The notes beneath the pieces were generated by a model. It made no database searches and had not been told where the DNA came from. It saw only the letters and a list, made by a program, of their open reading frames with translations. A stretch of DNA of 46,850 nucleotides from DATATV01 sp035551355 (GTDB lineage: Bacteria > Actinomycetota > Actinomycetes > Mycobacteriales > Pseudonocardiaceae). The stretch lies in NCBI GenBank assembly GCA_035551355.1, contig DASZNF010000037.1:1-46850 (forward strand), in the 5' to 3' direction. The stretch's first letter is position 1, and each line of letters starts with the position of its first letter. Of the stretch, positions 26,924 through 36,527 are shown one piece after another. The translations under genes and the position numbers were made by a program.

Positions 26924-28138
26924 TCACGGGTTCGCGGTGAGCCCGAGCAGATGGGACAGGTTGGTGCTGCTGTCGTTGCCGGACAACGGATCAACCGCGC
27001 CCGGCGAGTTCGTGGTCGATTGGGGCACACCGCCGCCGGAGGGCGCGTGGGCCGAGCCGCGCACGTCGATTCCGCTACCGGCCGGCAGGGTGCACCGGGC
27101 CGAGGTGTTCAGCGGCGGGCTGGCACCGGTGTCCAGGCCGTTGCGGTAGGTCGTGCCGCCGTAGCCCGCGGTGCACGGCATGGGATCGAAGAAGGTCAAG
27201 GCCAGTCCGACATTCGCGCCGTTCGCGGTGAACGCGGTCGAACCGTCGTTGACCACGGTGGGATAGGTGGCCAGCAGTTGCTCGATGCCGCTCTGCCGGG
27301 TCAGGGTCAGATCCGCGGTGGTGAGCAGGTTGGCCAGCAGCACACCGAGATCCGGCTGTGTGTCCTGCAACAGCCCGGACAGCTGACCGGCCGCCTGCGG
27401 CGCGGTGGCGATCAGCTTGCGCAGATCCGGATCCGAGGTGTTGAGCTGCTGGGCCAGCAGTTCGGCGTTGCGGCCGAACGAATCCAACGCGTCGGTCTCG
27501 TCGAACTGGGTCCGCAGAACGGTTCTGCTGTTGTCCAGCAGGGCGCTGGTGTTCGGGATGTCCTGGCTGGCCGCGTCGGCCAGATCGCTGCTGGTGTCCA
27601 GCAGCACCTGCAGGTTCGGCCCCTGCCCGTCGGTCGCGGTGTAGAGCTGGTCCACCACGATCTGCAGCGACCGGGTCGGCACCGAGCCGGCCAGCGAGTC
27701 CACACTGCCCAGCACGTCCTGCACCGGGATGGGCAGTTCGGTGTTCTGTTGCGGCACAACCGATCCGTCCACCAGCATCGGTCCGGTCACCGATTTCGGG
27801 CGCAGGTCCACGTACTGCTCGCCGACCGCCGACCGGTCGGCCACCACCGCCTGCGCGTTCGCCGGTATCCGGACGGAATTGTTGATGTCCAGGTCGACCT
27901 CGACGCCGGAGTCGGTCAGGTTCAGCGGACCGACCCGGCCCACGGACACGCCCCGGTAGGTCACCGCGGCGTTGGTGAAGATCCCGCCCGAATCGGCCAG
28001 GTCCAGTTTCACCACGTAGTAGCCGCGATCGCCGACCAGGCGGCCAAGGTCGGCGTAGCGAAGTCCGATGTAGACGATGATGCTGACGCCGATCAGCAGG
28101 AAGGCGACGAGTTTGATCCGGGTTCCGACGGTCAGCAT
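26924..28138 (-). CDS. mceF: Mce-family protein, MceF position
   Basis: A 404-residue Mce protein: one N-terminal helix (LVAFLLIGVSIIVYIGL), the Mce domain (residues about 40-120, with GVSVGRVGPLNL and GEQYVDL), then a long helical region that forms the lipid tunnel in Mce complexes. The C-terminal tail is rich in Ser/Gly/Pro and has two Cys pairs (PMPCTAGY and SARCTLP). It is the sixth mce gene, the usual closing member of the hexamer. ATG 28138 is two bases after the mceE stop and has GGAGGTTGAGC upstream. With MceA-E it should shuttle lipids or sterols across the envelope to the YrbE permease. Confidence 0.93.
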   Translation of the reverse strand: MLTVGTRIKLVAFLLIGVSIIVYIGLRYADLGRLVGDRGYYVVKLDLADSGGIFTNAAVTYRGVSVGRVGPLNLTDSGVEVDLDINNSVRIPANAQAVVADRSAVGEQYVDLRPKSVTGPMLVDGSVVPQQNTELPIPVQDVLGSVDSLAGSVPTRSLQIVVDQLYTATDGQGPNLQVLLDTSSDLADAASQDIPNTSALLDNSRTVLRTQFDETDALDSFGRNAELLAQQLNTSDPDLRKLIATAPQAAGQLSGLLQDTQPDLGVLLANLLTTADLTLTRQSGIEQLLATYPTVVNDGSTAFTANGANVGLALTFFDPMPCTAGYGGTTYRNGLDTGASPPLNTSARCTLPAGSGIDVRGSAHAPSGGGVPQSTTNSPGAVDPLSGNDSSTNLSHLLGLTANP

Positions 28139-28140
28139 GC

Positions 28141-29205
28141 TCAACCTCCGATACTGCTCAGCGGCACGACCGGCCCCGTCGTGGTGGTGGACTGCGGGGT
28201 GATCGGCGGGGTGATCTTCGGGTCGCCGAGCGCGGCGAGGTTGAGGTACACGTTGAGGTAGTCGCCCCTGATGTCGGGCAGCACCGCGTCGGTGAACGGA
28301 TAGGTGAACAGCGCCTGCAACGCCTGCGGCAGGTGCTGCCCGGCGTCGGCCAGCCGTTGCAGGGTGGGCGTGAGCTGCTTGAGGTCGTTGACCAGATCGG
28401 CCTGGCTGGCGTTGATCGTGCTCACCGCGACCCCGGACAGCGTGTCCAGCGCGGTGAGCATGCCGACCAGCTGGTCGCGTTGCTGGTCGAGCACGGACAG
28501 GCCGGGGGTGAGGTTGTCCAGCACGGTGCCGATCTGCTGGTCGCGACTGGCCAGCGTGGCCGAAAGCCGGTTCACCCCGTCGATCGCGTCGGTGATGTCC
28601 GTACGGTGCGCGTTCAGGTTGGCCACGGTGGTGTTGATGTTGCCCAGCAGCGCCCGGATCTGGGGTTCGTTGCCGGACAACGTGTCGTTGAGCTGCCGGG
28701 TAATGGTCTGCAGCTGGCCGATCCCGCCGCCGTTGAGCAGCAGCGACAACGCGCCAAGCACCTCCTCGACCTCCGGGCTGCGGCTGGTCCGGTCCACCGG
28801 GATCACCGCGCCGTTGGTCAGCGCGCCGGTCGCCGGAGTGCCGGTCGGCCCGCCCAGTTCCACGTACTTCTCGCCCAGCAGGCTGGTCTGGCCCAGCCAG
28901 GCGATCGCGTTGCCGGGCAGGTGCACGTCCCCGTTGACCAGCAACGTGACCTGTGCGGTCCAGCCGCCCGGCGGCAGGCTGATCCCGGTCACCCGGCCGA
29001 CCGCGACCTCGTTGACCTTCACCGCCGCCTGCGGCACCAGATCCAGCACATCGGTGAAGTCGGCGGTCACCGTATAGGGGTGGCTGCCCACGTCCGCGCC
29101 GCCGGGCAGCGGCAGGTCGTACACGCCGGTGAACCCGCCCGAACCGCACCCGGCCACGCCGAGCGCGACCGCGAGAAACCCCGCTGCCAGGCCGAATCTG
29201 CGCAT
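28141..29205 (-). CDS. mceE: Mce-family lipoprotein, MceE (LprK) position
   Basis: A 354-residue Mce protein that differs from its siblings in having a lipoprotein signal (LGVAGC, acylated Cys about residue 20) instead of a retained helix; this is the normal feature of the fifth mce gene. The Mce domain carries VGRVTGISLPPGGW and GEKYVELGG. A long helical region follows, then a Pro/Thr tail. The ATG overlaps the mceD stop by one base (TGATG). The protein is tethered to the outer face of the membrane as part of the Mce hexamer. Confidence 0.94.
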   Translation of the reverse strand: MRRFGLAAGFLAVALGVAGCGSGGFTGVYDLPLPGGADVGSHPYTVTADFTDVLDLVPQAAVKVNEVAVGRVTGISLPPGGWTAQVTLLVNGDVHLPGNAIAWLGQTSLLGEKYVELGGPTGTPATGALTNGAVIPVDRTSRSPEVEEVLGALSLLLNGGGIGQLQTITRQLNDTLSGNEPQIRALLGNINTTVANLNAHRTDITDAIDGVNRLSATLASRDQQIGTVLDNLTPGLSVLDQQRDQLVGMLTALDTLSGVAVSTINASQADLVNDLKQLTPTLQRLADAGQHLPQALQALFTYPFTDAVLPDIRGDYLNVYLNLAALGDPKITPPITPQSTTTTGPVVPLSSIGG

Positions 29206-30233
29206 CAGGGGCCCCCGATCGCGGCCAGCGGCAGCACCGGTGGATTGGTGCTGACCGGCTGCATGCTGAACTCGTTGAGATCGGCCCGGCCGTCCAGTTC
29301 GCCGGTGGCCGGGTCGTAGGCGTTGATCAGGTTGCTCGCGGCCAGCGGCGCCACGTCCAGCGCCTCGGCCAGCGAGGTCCGCTGGTTCACCAGGATCTGG
29401 GTGATCGAGGCCAGTGCGTCCACATTGGACTTGATTTCACCGCGGTTGTCCGCGATGAACGACTGCACCTGACCCAGCGCGGTGGCCAGCTCGGACAGCG
29501 CCGCGCCCAGGTTGCCGCGCTCGGCGGCCAGGAACGCCGACACCTGGGACAACTGGTTGGTGGCCTGGCGCACCTGGGCGTCGTTGCTGGTCAGCATCGA
29601 GGTGAACTGGCGGAGATTGTCGATGGTGGAGAACAGATCCCCGGCCGAACCGGACAGCGTGCGGGTGGCCGCGCCCAGTTGCGCGATGGTGTTGCCCAGC
29701 GCCTGACCGTTGCCGGCCAGGTTGGCGGCGCCGGTGTTCAGCAGATCCGACAACGCGCCGTCCTTGTTGGCCCCGTTGGGGCCCAGCGCGGTGGCCAGCT
29801 TGTCCAGGCTGGCGTAGAGCTGGTCCAGTTCCACCGGGGTCGCGGTGCGGCTGGCCGGGATGACCGCGTCCCCGGTCAGCCGGGCGCCACCGGTGTAGGC
29901 CGGGGACAGTTGCAGGTAGCGGTCGCTGACCACACTGGGGGAGACCACCACGGCGGCCGCGCCGGTCGGCACCGCGACCCCGCCGTCCACGGTCAGCACC
30001 ACCTTCACCTGGGTACCCTGCGGGGTAACCGAATTCACCGTGCCCACCGGCACCCCGAGAATCTCCACGTCCGAACCGGCATACACACCAACGGTTTCGG
30101 TGAAGTACGCGGTGATCGTGGTGGCGCCGACATCGCGGAATACCCACCACAGCGCGCCCGCGGCCACCAGCCCGGTGACCACCAGCAGCGAGGCGATCGC
30201 GGCCAGGGACTGACCGAGCCTGGTCGTGATCAT
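29205..30233 (-). CDS. mceD: Mce-family protein, MceD position
   Basis: A 342-residue Mce protein with an N-terminal anchor (SLAAIASLLVVTGLVAAGALWW), an Mce domain (VEILGVPVGTVNSVTPQG; SDRYLQLSPAY) and a helical tunnel region with repeated polar-hydrophobic heptads (NLAGNGQALGNTIAQLG). ATG 30233 overlaps the stop of mceC. It ends PVLPLAAIGGP, without the extended tail seen in some mycobacterial MceD proteins. It is the fourth of six mce genes in the canonical order. Confidence 0.93.
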   Translation of the reverse strand: MITTRLGQSLAAIASLLVVTGLVAAGALWWVFRDVGATTITAYFTETVGVYAGSDVEILGVPVGTVNSVTPQGTQVKVVLTVDGGVAVPTGAAAVVVSPSVVSDRYLQLSPAYTGGARLTGDAVIPASRTATPVELDQLYASLDKLATALGPNGANKDGALSDLLNTGAANLAGNGQALGNTIAQLGAATRTLSGSAGDLFSTIDNLRQFTSMLTSNDAQVRQATNQLSQVSAFLAAERGNLGAALSELATALGQVQSFIADNRGEIKSNVDALASITQILVNQRTSLAEALDVAPLAASNLINAYDPATGELDGRADLNEFSMQPVSTNPPVLPLAAIGGP

Positions 30234-31246
30234 CACTTGCCCCCGGTGGTGTTCGGCGACTCGCAGCCGCTGGTGACCCCGACGCCCGTGGGCAGATCCG
30301 AGCGCGGCACCAGGTCGCACACGTAGGTGTCCAGCCAGTGCCCGTTGCCCACCGCGTTGCCCACCAGCCGGTAGTACGGCCCGGCCAGGCTCAGCGCCTG
30401 ATTCAGGTTGGTCTGGTTGCGTTGCAGCACCGCGGTCACGTCGGACAGCTCGGTCAGCGCCGGGCGCAGGGTCGCGGTGTCGTCGTTCACCAGCCCGGCG
30501 ATCTGCTGGGCCAGGGTCTGGGTTCCGGTCAGCAGCGAATCGATGGCCTGTTCCCGTTGCCGCAGTTCGCCCAGCAGCAGGCTGCCGTCGTTGAGCAACG
30601 TCTGGAACTGGCTGTCGTCATTGGCCAGCGTGCCGGTCAGCTGCTTGGTGTTGGTCAGCAGCTGGGCCAGTTGGGTGTCCCGGGAGGAGATGGTCTGCGA
30701 CAGCGCGGACAGGCCGGTCAGCGCGCTGCGCACCTCCGGCGGCGTGTCGGCGAACGCGCCGGAGATCGCCTCGAAGCTCTGCGCCAGCTGCTTGGTGTCC
30801 AGTTGGTCCACGGTGGTGGCCAGGCCGCTGAACGCCTCGGTCACATCGTAGGGGGACACCGTGCGGCCGGTGGCGATCTCCTGGCCGGGGTCCTGGGCGG
30901 CCGCGCCCAGCGGGTCCACCGCGAGGAACTTCGCGCCCAGCAACGTTTTGATCTTGATCGCCACCGTGCTGGCGTCGCCCACCCAGGTGTCCTTGACCCG
31001 GAAGGACACCTTCACGTGCCCGCCCTCCAGACCGACCGCGGTCACCGTGCCGACCTTCACCCCGGCCACCAGCACGTCGTCGCCGGAGCGCAGCCCGGCC
31101 GCCTCGGTGAACGCGGCGGTGTAGCTGGTGCCGCCGGCGATGAACGGCAGATCGTCGGCGTAGTAACCCAACAGCACCAAGGCGATCAGCACGACGATGC
31201 CGACCGCGCCGATGGCCACCGGATTGCGTTCGCTGATCGATTTCAT
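30233..31246 (-). CDS. mceC: Mce-family protein, MceC position
   Basis: A 337-residue Mce protein: anchor helix (VAIGAVGIVVLIALVLLGYY), Mce domain (VLVAGVKVGTVTAVGLEGG; LGAKFLAVDPLG) and a helical region with regular QL and TL repeats. Two Cys lie near the end (TYVCDLV and SGCES), likely a disulfide outside the membrane, as in other Mce proteins of this operon. The ATG overlaps the mceB stop as ATGA. It contributes one subunit of the hexameric Mce ring. Confidence 0.94.
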   Translation of the reverse strand: MKSISERNPVAIGAVGIVVLIALVLLGYYADDLPFIAGGTSYTAAFTEAAGLRSGDDVLVAGVKVGTVTAVGLEGGHVKVSFRVKDTWVGDASTVAIKIKTLLGAKFLAVDPLGAAAQDPGQEIATGRTVSPYDVTEAFSGLATTVDQLDTKQLAQSFEAISGAFADTPPEVRSALTGLSALSQTISSRDTQLAQLLTNTKQLTGTLANDDSQFQTLLNDGSLLLGELRQREQAIDSLLTGTQTLAQQIAGLVNDDTATLRPALTELSDVTAVLQRNQTNLNQALSLAGPYYRLVGNAVGNGHWLDTYVCDLVPRSDLPTGVGVTSGCESPNTTGGK

Positions 31247-32274
31247 CCCTGGCACCTCGAATCGGTGACCGGCAGGCCGGTGGGCGGGGGCGAACCGTTG
31301 GTCGTGGTCACCCCGGTGACCGTGGCCGAGCACAGGTAGAAGTTCAGCCACGAGCCGTAGGAGGCGATCGTGCCCAGCGCCTGGTACTTGACCGGCAGCG
31401 TGCGCAGGAACGCGTCGATCGTGCCGGAGTTGTCGGCCAGGTTGGTGGACAGCGCGCCCAGTGCGGTGATGTTCTGGGCCAGCGGGGCGCGGCCGTTGTT
31501 CAGCAGGTTCGTGGTGGCCCCGGCCAACTGGGACATCCCGGTGATGGCGTTGCCGATCGGCTGGCGGTCCGCGGCCAGCCCGGACACCAGCTCCTGCAAC
31601 GTGGTCACCAGGTCGGACAGCTCGGAGCCGCGCGAGTTCACCGTGTTCAGCACCGAGTTGAGGTTGTCGATGACCGAGCCGATCACGGTGTCCCGGTCGG
31701 CCAGCGTGCTGGTCAACGACGCGGTGTGCGCCACCAGGGTGTCCACAGTGGACCCTTCGCCCTGTAGCACCGAGATGATCTCGCCGGACAGGTCGTTCAC
31801 ATCGGCGGGGGACAGCGCCTGGAACAACGGTTTGAACCCGTTGAACAGATCGGTCAGATCCAGCGCCGGACGGGTCTGGCTCATCGGGATCGCCGCGCCC
31901 GGCCGCAACATGCTGTTCAACGGCCCGGCGCCCTGCTCCAGCGCGATGTAACGCTGGCCGACCAGATTGCGGTACTTGATGGTCGCGATCACCGAGGTGG
32001 GCAGTGGATGATTCTTCTGCACCGAGAACTCGACCTGGGCGTAGCGCCGGTTCACCACACCGATGTGCTCCACCTGGCCCACCCGCACCCCGGCGATGCG
32101 CACGTCGTCCCCGGTGTTCAGCGAGGTCACGTCGGTGAACTGGGCGTAGTAGTCGATGGTGTCGCCGACCTGGGTGTTGGCGATGGTGATGCCCAGGATC
32201 GCGGTGGCCAGCACGGTGACCACGGTGAAGATCAGGCCCTTGAGCAGCGGGCCCGCGATGCCGCCGCGCCTCAT
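31243..32274 (-). CDS. mceB: Mce-family protein, MceB position
   Basis: A 343-residue Mce protein with anchor helix (GLIFTVVTVLATAILGITI), Mce domain (VRIAGVRVGQVEHIGVV; GQRYIALEQG) and the long helical region. The C-terminus ends with Cys-containing segments (FYLCSATV and DSRCQG). ATG 32274 overlaps the mceA stop (ATGA). It is the second mce gene in standard order. Confidence 0.94.
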   Translation of the reverse strand: MRRGGIAGPLLKGLIFTVVTVLATAILGITIANTQVGDTIDYYAQFTDVTSLNTGDDVRIAGVRVGQVEHIGVVNRRYAQVEFSVQKNHPLPTSVIATIKYRNLVGQRYIALEQGAGPLNSMLRPGAAIPMSQTRPALDLTDLFNGFKPLFQALSPADVNDLSGEIISVLQGEGSTVDTLVAHTASLTSTLADRDTVIGSVIDNLNSVLNTVNSRGSELSDLVTTLQELVSGLAADRQPIGNAITGMSQLAGATTNLLNNGRAPLAQNITALGALSTNLADNSGTIDAFLRTLPVKYQALGTIASYGSWLNFYLCSATVTGVTTTNGSPPPTGLPVTDSRCQG

Positions 32275-33497
32275 TTCATGCTCACCTCGGTTCCGCGGTA
32301 CAGCGGCCCGGCCAGCAGGCTGCTCCAGCCCGGCAGCGACGAGGGCGGCACGCCCAGCCCGGCGCCGAGCAGTTCGTTGACGAACTCGTTCTCCTGGGCC
32401 GAATTCGCCGGGGAGGCGCCCTCCAGCGAGATCCCGGTGGTCTGGCTGCCGGCCGGGTAGCAGTGCGGGCCGCTGGTGTCGGTGTAGGCCGGGGTGTCCA
32501 CGCCGGGCACGTATTTGCCGCGCGGAGTCTGCACGGTCACGTCCACGGTCAGGCCCGGATGATTGGTTCCCTTGCCCAGTGCGGCATCCATCACCGGCTC
32601 GAAATCGGTCAGCGCGGCCAGCGTGCACGGGAACTCGGGCGAATACCTGGCCAGCAGCCGCAGCGTGGGCAGGCTGTCGGCGGAGAGCCGGATGATGGTG
32701 TTCGCGTTCTGCCGCAGGAAATCGGTGATCGTGCCGGCCGCGCTGGTCACCGTGGTGTAGAGGCCGACCAGCTGGCTCTGTTCGTCCACCACGGTGCGGC
32801 TGGTGTTGCTGAAGTCGTCCAGTGCGCTGATGATGTCCGGCGCGGCATCGGTGTAGGTGTCGGCCACCTTGATCAGTTCGCTGATGTCCTGATCCAGCGC
32901 GGGAAGTTGCGGGTTGAACTGCTCCAGGTAGGAGTTGATGCGCACCAGGGTCTGGCCGAGTTCGGTGCCCCGGCCGGACAGGGCCTGGGAGATCGCGGTC
33001 AGCGTCACCGAGATCTTCTCCGGCTGCACCGCCTGCAACATCGGCATCAGGTCGGCGAGCACCTTCTGCACCTCGATCGCGCTGCTGGACCGGTCCTCGC
33101 CGATCACGCTGCCCGGCCCCAGCCGCTGGGCCACCGGGTCGGCGGGCAGCACCAGGTCCACATACCGTTCGCCGAACAGGGTTTTCGGCAGCAGCTGCGC
33201 GGTCACGTTGGCCGGCAACAGATGCGTCATGTCCGGCTGGATGGCCAGCCGGAGATCCGCGCCCGAACCGGCGGCCGAGATCTGCCGCACCTCGCCCACC
33301 ACCACGCCGCGCGCCTTCACCTCGGCGTGCTCGTGCAGTTCGTTGCCCACCGTGTCGGCCCGCAACGTCACCATCACCACCGGTGTGAATCTTTGCTGGT
33401 ACACCGAAACCGCCAGCCAGGTGAGCAGCGCGATGACCGCGAGGAAGACGATCCCGACCATCCTGCGGCGCGCCTTGAACCAGCCGGAACCGTTCAT
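32271..33497 (-). CDS. mceA: Mce-family protein, MceA position
   Basis: A 408-residue Mce protein, the longest of the six. After a basic cytoplasmic start (WFKARRR) and anchor helix (IVFLAVIALLTWLAVSVY) comes the Mce domain (AEVKARGVVVGEVRQI; GERYVDLVLP). The helical region is followed by about 110 residues with Cys pair FPCTLA/PHCYPA and a Gly/Pro-rich tail. The first mce gene classically sits next to the YrbE pair; here its ATG overlaps the yrbEB stop (ATGA). Confidence 0.95.
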   Translation of the reverse strand: MNGSGWFKARRRMVGIVFLAVIALLTWLAVSVYQQRFTPVVMVTLRADTVGNELHEHAEVKARGVVVGEVRQISAAGSGADLRLAIQPDMTHLLPANVTAQLLPKTLFGERYVDLVLPADPVAQRLGPGSVIGEDRSSSAIEVQKVLADLMPMLQAVQPEKISVTLTAISQALSGRGTELGQTLVRINSYLEQFNPQLPALDQDISELIKVADTYTDAAPDIISALDDFSNTSRTVVDEQSQLVGLYTTVTSAAGTITDFLRQNANTIIRLSADSLPTLRLLARYSPEFPCTLAALTDFEPVMDAALGKGTNHPGLTVDVTVQTPRGKYVPGVDTPAYTDTSGPHCYPAGSQTTGISLEGASPANSAQENEFVNELLGAGLGVPPSSLPGWSSLLAGPLYRGTEVSMK

Positions 33498-34339
33498 CCG
33501 GCCACCTTCACCGTGGTGGTGGCGCCCCAGATGGCCAGGCTGAGCACGAAGTCGGTGAGGCTGATGGTGACGATCGCGGTGCGCACCGCGCGGCCCACCG
33601 CGATGCCCACCCCGGCCGGTCCCCCGGAGGCGCGGTAGCCGTAGTAGCAGTGGGCCAGGATCACCATGGCGCTGAAGATGAGCACCTTCAGGAACGACCA
33701 CAACACGTCCTGCGCGGGCAGGAACAGGGTGAAGTAGTGGTCGTAGGTGCCCGCGGACTGCCCGTCCACCAGTACGGTGATCTCCCGCGAGGCCAGGTAG
33801 GAGGTGACCAGACCCAGGCCGTACAGCGGGATGATGGCCACGACCCCGGCGATGATCCGGGTGGTGACCAGATAGGGCAGGCTGGGCACGCCCATCACCT
33901 CCAGCGCGTCCACCTCCTCCGAGATGCGCATCGCGCCCAGCTGTGCGGTGAATCCGGAACCCACGGTGGCCGACAGGGCCAGCCCGGCGACCAGCGGCGC
34001 GATCTCGCGGGTGTTGAAGTAGGCCGAGATGAATCCGGCGAACGCGGCCGTGCCCAGCTGGCTCAGCGCCGAGTACCCTTGCAGGCCAACGACGACACCG
34101 GTGAACAACGTCATGCCGATCATCACGCCGATGGTCCCGCCGATCACGCCCAGCGCACCCGAACCGAAACTCACCTCGGCCAGCAGGCGCATGATCTCCC
34201 GCAGATAGCGGCGGATCGCCCGCGGGGTCCAGGCCAGCGCGCGCAGGTAGAACACCAACTGGTCGCCGAGTTTGTCCAGCCAGGACAACCAGTTGTCGGC
34301 CCGCGCACCGATCCGGCCGCTCGTGGTGGTGACGTCCAC
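33494..34339 (-). CDS. yrbEB: YrbE-type Mce permease, B subunit
   Basis: A 281-residue MlaE-family permease with five to six predicted helices. Family landmarks are LGAMRISEEVDALEVMGV, the EExDAL segment that contacts the ATPase, and DHYFTLF. With YrbE-A it forms the transmembrane core fed by the Mce hexamer. GTG 34339 starts three bases after the yrbEA stop. The Mce ATPase (MceG/Mkl type) is not in the window, as is usual in actinomycetes. Confidence 0.95.
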   Translation of the reverse strand: MDVTTTSGRIGARADNWLSWLDKLGDQLVFYLRALAWTPRAIRRYLREIMRLLAEVSFGSGALGVIGGTIGVMIGMTLFTGVVVGLQGYSALSQLGTAAFAGFISAYFNTREIAPLVAGLALSATVGSGFTAQLGAMRISEEVDALEVMGVPSLPYLVTTRIIAGVVAIIPLYGLGLVTSYLASREITVLVDGQSAGTYDHYFTLFLPAQDVLWSFLKVLIFSAMVILAHCYYGYRASGGPAGVGIAVGRAVRTAIVTISLTDFVLSLAIWGATTTVKVAG

Positions 34340-34342
34340 GGC

Positions 34343-35140
34343 TCACATTCCCTTCGCCGGCACGAGTTGCAGGTAGATCGCGGTGAGCACGAAGTTCACG
34401 AAGAACAGCAGCAGGAAGGTGATGACCACGGACTGGTTGACCGCCTCGCCGACGCCCTTCGGTCCCGCCGCCGGATGCAGACCCCGGTAGGAGGCGACGA
34501 TTCCCGCGATGAAGCCGAAGATCACCGCCTTGAGCTCGCTGATCCACAGATCCGGAAGCTGAGCCAGAGCACTGAAACTGGACAGGTACGCGCCTGGCGT
34601 GCCGCCCTGCAGGACCACGTTGAAGAAGTAGCCGCCGAGCACACCGACCACCGAGACCATGCCGTTGAGCAACACCGCGACCAGCATCGCGGCCAGCACC
34701 CGGGGCACGATCAACCGTTGGACGGGGGAGACGCCCAGCACCTCCATGGCGTCGATCTCCTCGCGGATGGTGCGGGCGCCGATGTCGGCGCAGATGGCCG
34801 AACCTCCCGCACCGGCGACCAGCAGCGCGGTCACCAGGGGACTGGCCTGCTGGATGATGGCCAGCACGCTGGCCGCGCCGGTGAACGACTCCGCGCCCAG
34901 TTGCTGGGTCAGCGAACCGAGGTGCAGCGCGATCACCGCGCCGAACGGGATGGACACCAGGGCGCTGGGCAGAATGGTCACACTGGCCACGAACCAGAAC
35001 TGCTCGATGAACTCCCGGGTGCGAAACGGCCGGACGAAAGTCAGCCGTACCACGGAAATACCCAGTGCGAACAGCTGCCCGGTCTGCCGCAATGCCCTGG
35101 TGCCGACAAAACCCGGACGGTTCAGGGTGCCGGTGCTCAT
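34343..35140 (-). CDS. yrbEA: YrbE-type Mce permease, A subunit
   Basis: A 265-residue MlaE-family permease with the conserved segment GARTIREEIDAMEVLGVSP and five to six helices. It is the partner of YrbE-B. The ATG at 35140 lies ten bases after the stop of secreted protein B, with GAGGCGGCGAAG before it, so the YrbE genes are co-transcribed with the two secreted-protein genes upstream. In most described mce loci yrbEA is the first or second gene; having exported proteins ahead of it is the notable point. Confidence 0.95.
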   Translation of the reverse strand: MSTGTLNRPGFVGTRALRQTGQLFALGISVVRLTFVRPFRTREFIEQFWFVASVTILPSALVSIPFGAVIALHLGSLTQQLGAESFTGAASVLAIIQQASPLVTALLVAGAGGSAICADIGARTIREEIDAMEVLGVSPVQRLIVPRVLAAMLVAVLLNGMVSVVGVLGGYFFNVVLQGGTPGAYLSSFSALAQLPDLWISELKAVIFGFIAGIVASYRGLHPAAGPKGVGEAVNQSVVITFLLLFFVNFVLTAIYLQLVPAKGM

Positions 35141-35150
35141 CTTCGCCGCC

Positions 35151-36527
35151 TCACTTGAACACCGGGACCGTGGGCGTGCAGCCGACGGTCAGGATGTTGC
35201 ACGGTTTGCCCTGGATGACGCGGATCAGGTTGCCCGGCCCGGAAATCGAGCCGGTCAGCAGCGAATCGAGATTCTCGGTGGTGCCGCAGCCGGTGAACGG
35301 CGGAATGGTGACCACGCCCTCCAGCGGGCCGCCCAGCACCGGCTGGTACGGGCTGATCCCGGACAGCACGATGTGCACCGGCATCGTGGTCTGACAGGTG
35401 GTGCCGACCAACAGCGGCTTCTGGTTGACGTTCACGTCCAACAGGCTGATCGTCTGGTTGTCCACCGCGGTGGCGTGCGGCACGCCGGCGTGGGCCCAGG
35501 AGTCGATCCACAGCGAGCCCACTTCGGTGAAGTGCATGATGCCGGTGGTCGGCGCGATGCCGAAGGTGAGGAAGGTGGCCGCCGCGGGCGGGATGTACAG
35601 CGTGCCCGTCCAATAGAGGTGGAAATCTCCGTTCACCAGGGCGCTTCCGGTGTTGGTCAGGGACAGCCGGCCCGGCCCGAAACACGCGGCGCTGCCCAGT
35701 TTCTTGACGTTGCTGCACCCCACCACCCAGCCGGTGAGCTGGATGGCCGCGTTCGGCGTCACCACCGCGCCGCTGTGCTGGGTCGGCCCGGCGCCGATCA
35801 CCGGGGCGCTGCCGGACTCGCTCGGGCCGGACGCAGTGCTGCTTGCCGGGGTGGAGGACAGTCCGGCGGCGGGCACGGCGACGGTGCCCAGGGTGCCTGC
35901 TTGTCCTTCGTCCAGCGAGCAGGACACCGTGGTGGCCGAGTCGAAGGCCAGGCTCAGCGCGCCCGCGGTGAAGGTGACGTCTCCAGTTCCGGCCGGCGTG
36001 GCCGGGGGCACGGTGCCGGTGGCGCCGACGGTGAGCGAACCGCTGGCCGGCAACGCGGTCCGCGGCGCGATCAGGTCGCTCCAGTCCGCGGTGGCGTACG
36101 CGCCGGCCTGGGTGACCCTGGTGGACAGATCGGCGGTCACGGCGACCGTGCTGGCGCCGGAACCGGTCAGGCTGGCCACTTCGGCGGCGGGCAGCGTGAT
36201 GGCCAGGGCGACGCCGGCCGGCTGGATCGGGGTGCCGGTGGCGGCGGAATCCGGGAACTGGGCGGTCACCGCGACCGAAACCGGTTGCGCCCCAGCGGGA
36301 AACGCGCAGTGGTAGGCCAGCGTGGCCGAGTTCGCTTGCGCGCCGATCGCCGAGCCCGCGCCGGCCAGCGCGACCGCCACCATCAGCACGGCCGCGCCGG
36401 CCGCCGCGGCTGCGGTGCGCGGTCGCAGCCGCGCCCACCGGGTGCCTCCGGAACCGGCCGGGGCAGCCGCGGACGGTGTGTCACCACCGCGGGCGCCCCG
36501 GCCGGTGGAGGCCGGAAATCCGCTCAC
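35151..36527 (-). CDS. Secreted/anchored protein B of the Mce operon: DUF6801-like domain plus C-type domain
   Basis: A 458-residue exported protein. A 40-residue disordered cytoplasmic start precedes one hydrophobic segment (about 38-62), which is either an uncleaved anchor or a long signal. Residues about 68-220 look like the DUF6801-type beta domain of actinomycete secreted proteins (LAYHCAF; CSLDEGQAGTLGTV at 203-216). After a Ser/Pro linker, residues about 255-458 match secreted protein C, with Cys378 and Cys414 and GVVTIPPF in the same spacing. The N-terminal domain also resembles protein A (MDSGQDPTLGTI). The GTG at 36527 overlaps the stop of protein A as GTGA, so A and B are made together. 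It likely sits on the membrane outside, near the Mce complex; function unknown. Confidence 0.82.
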   Translation of the reverse strand: MSGFPASTGRGARGGDTPSAAAPAGSGGTRWARLRPRTAAAAAGAAVLMVAVALAGAGSAIGAQANSATLAYHCAFPAGAQPVSVAVTAQFPDSAATGTPIQPAGVALAITLPAAEVASLTGSGASTVAVTADLSTRVTQAGAYATADWSDLIAPRTALPASGSLTVGATGTVPPATPAGTGDVTFTAGALSLAFDSATTVSCSLDEGQAGTLGTVAVPAAGLSSTPASSTASGPSESGSAPVIGAGPTQHSGAVVTPNAAIQLTGWVVGCSNVKKLGSAACFGPGRLSLTNTGSALVNGDFHLYWTGTLYIPPAAATFLTFGIAPTTGIMHFTEVGSLWIDSWAHAGVPHATAVDNQTISLLDVNVNQKPLLVGTTCQTTMPVHIVLSGISPYQPVLGGPLEGVVTIPPFTGCGTTENLDSLLTGSISGPGNLIRVIQGKPCNILTVGCTPTVPVFK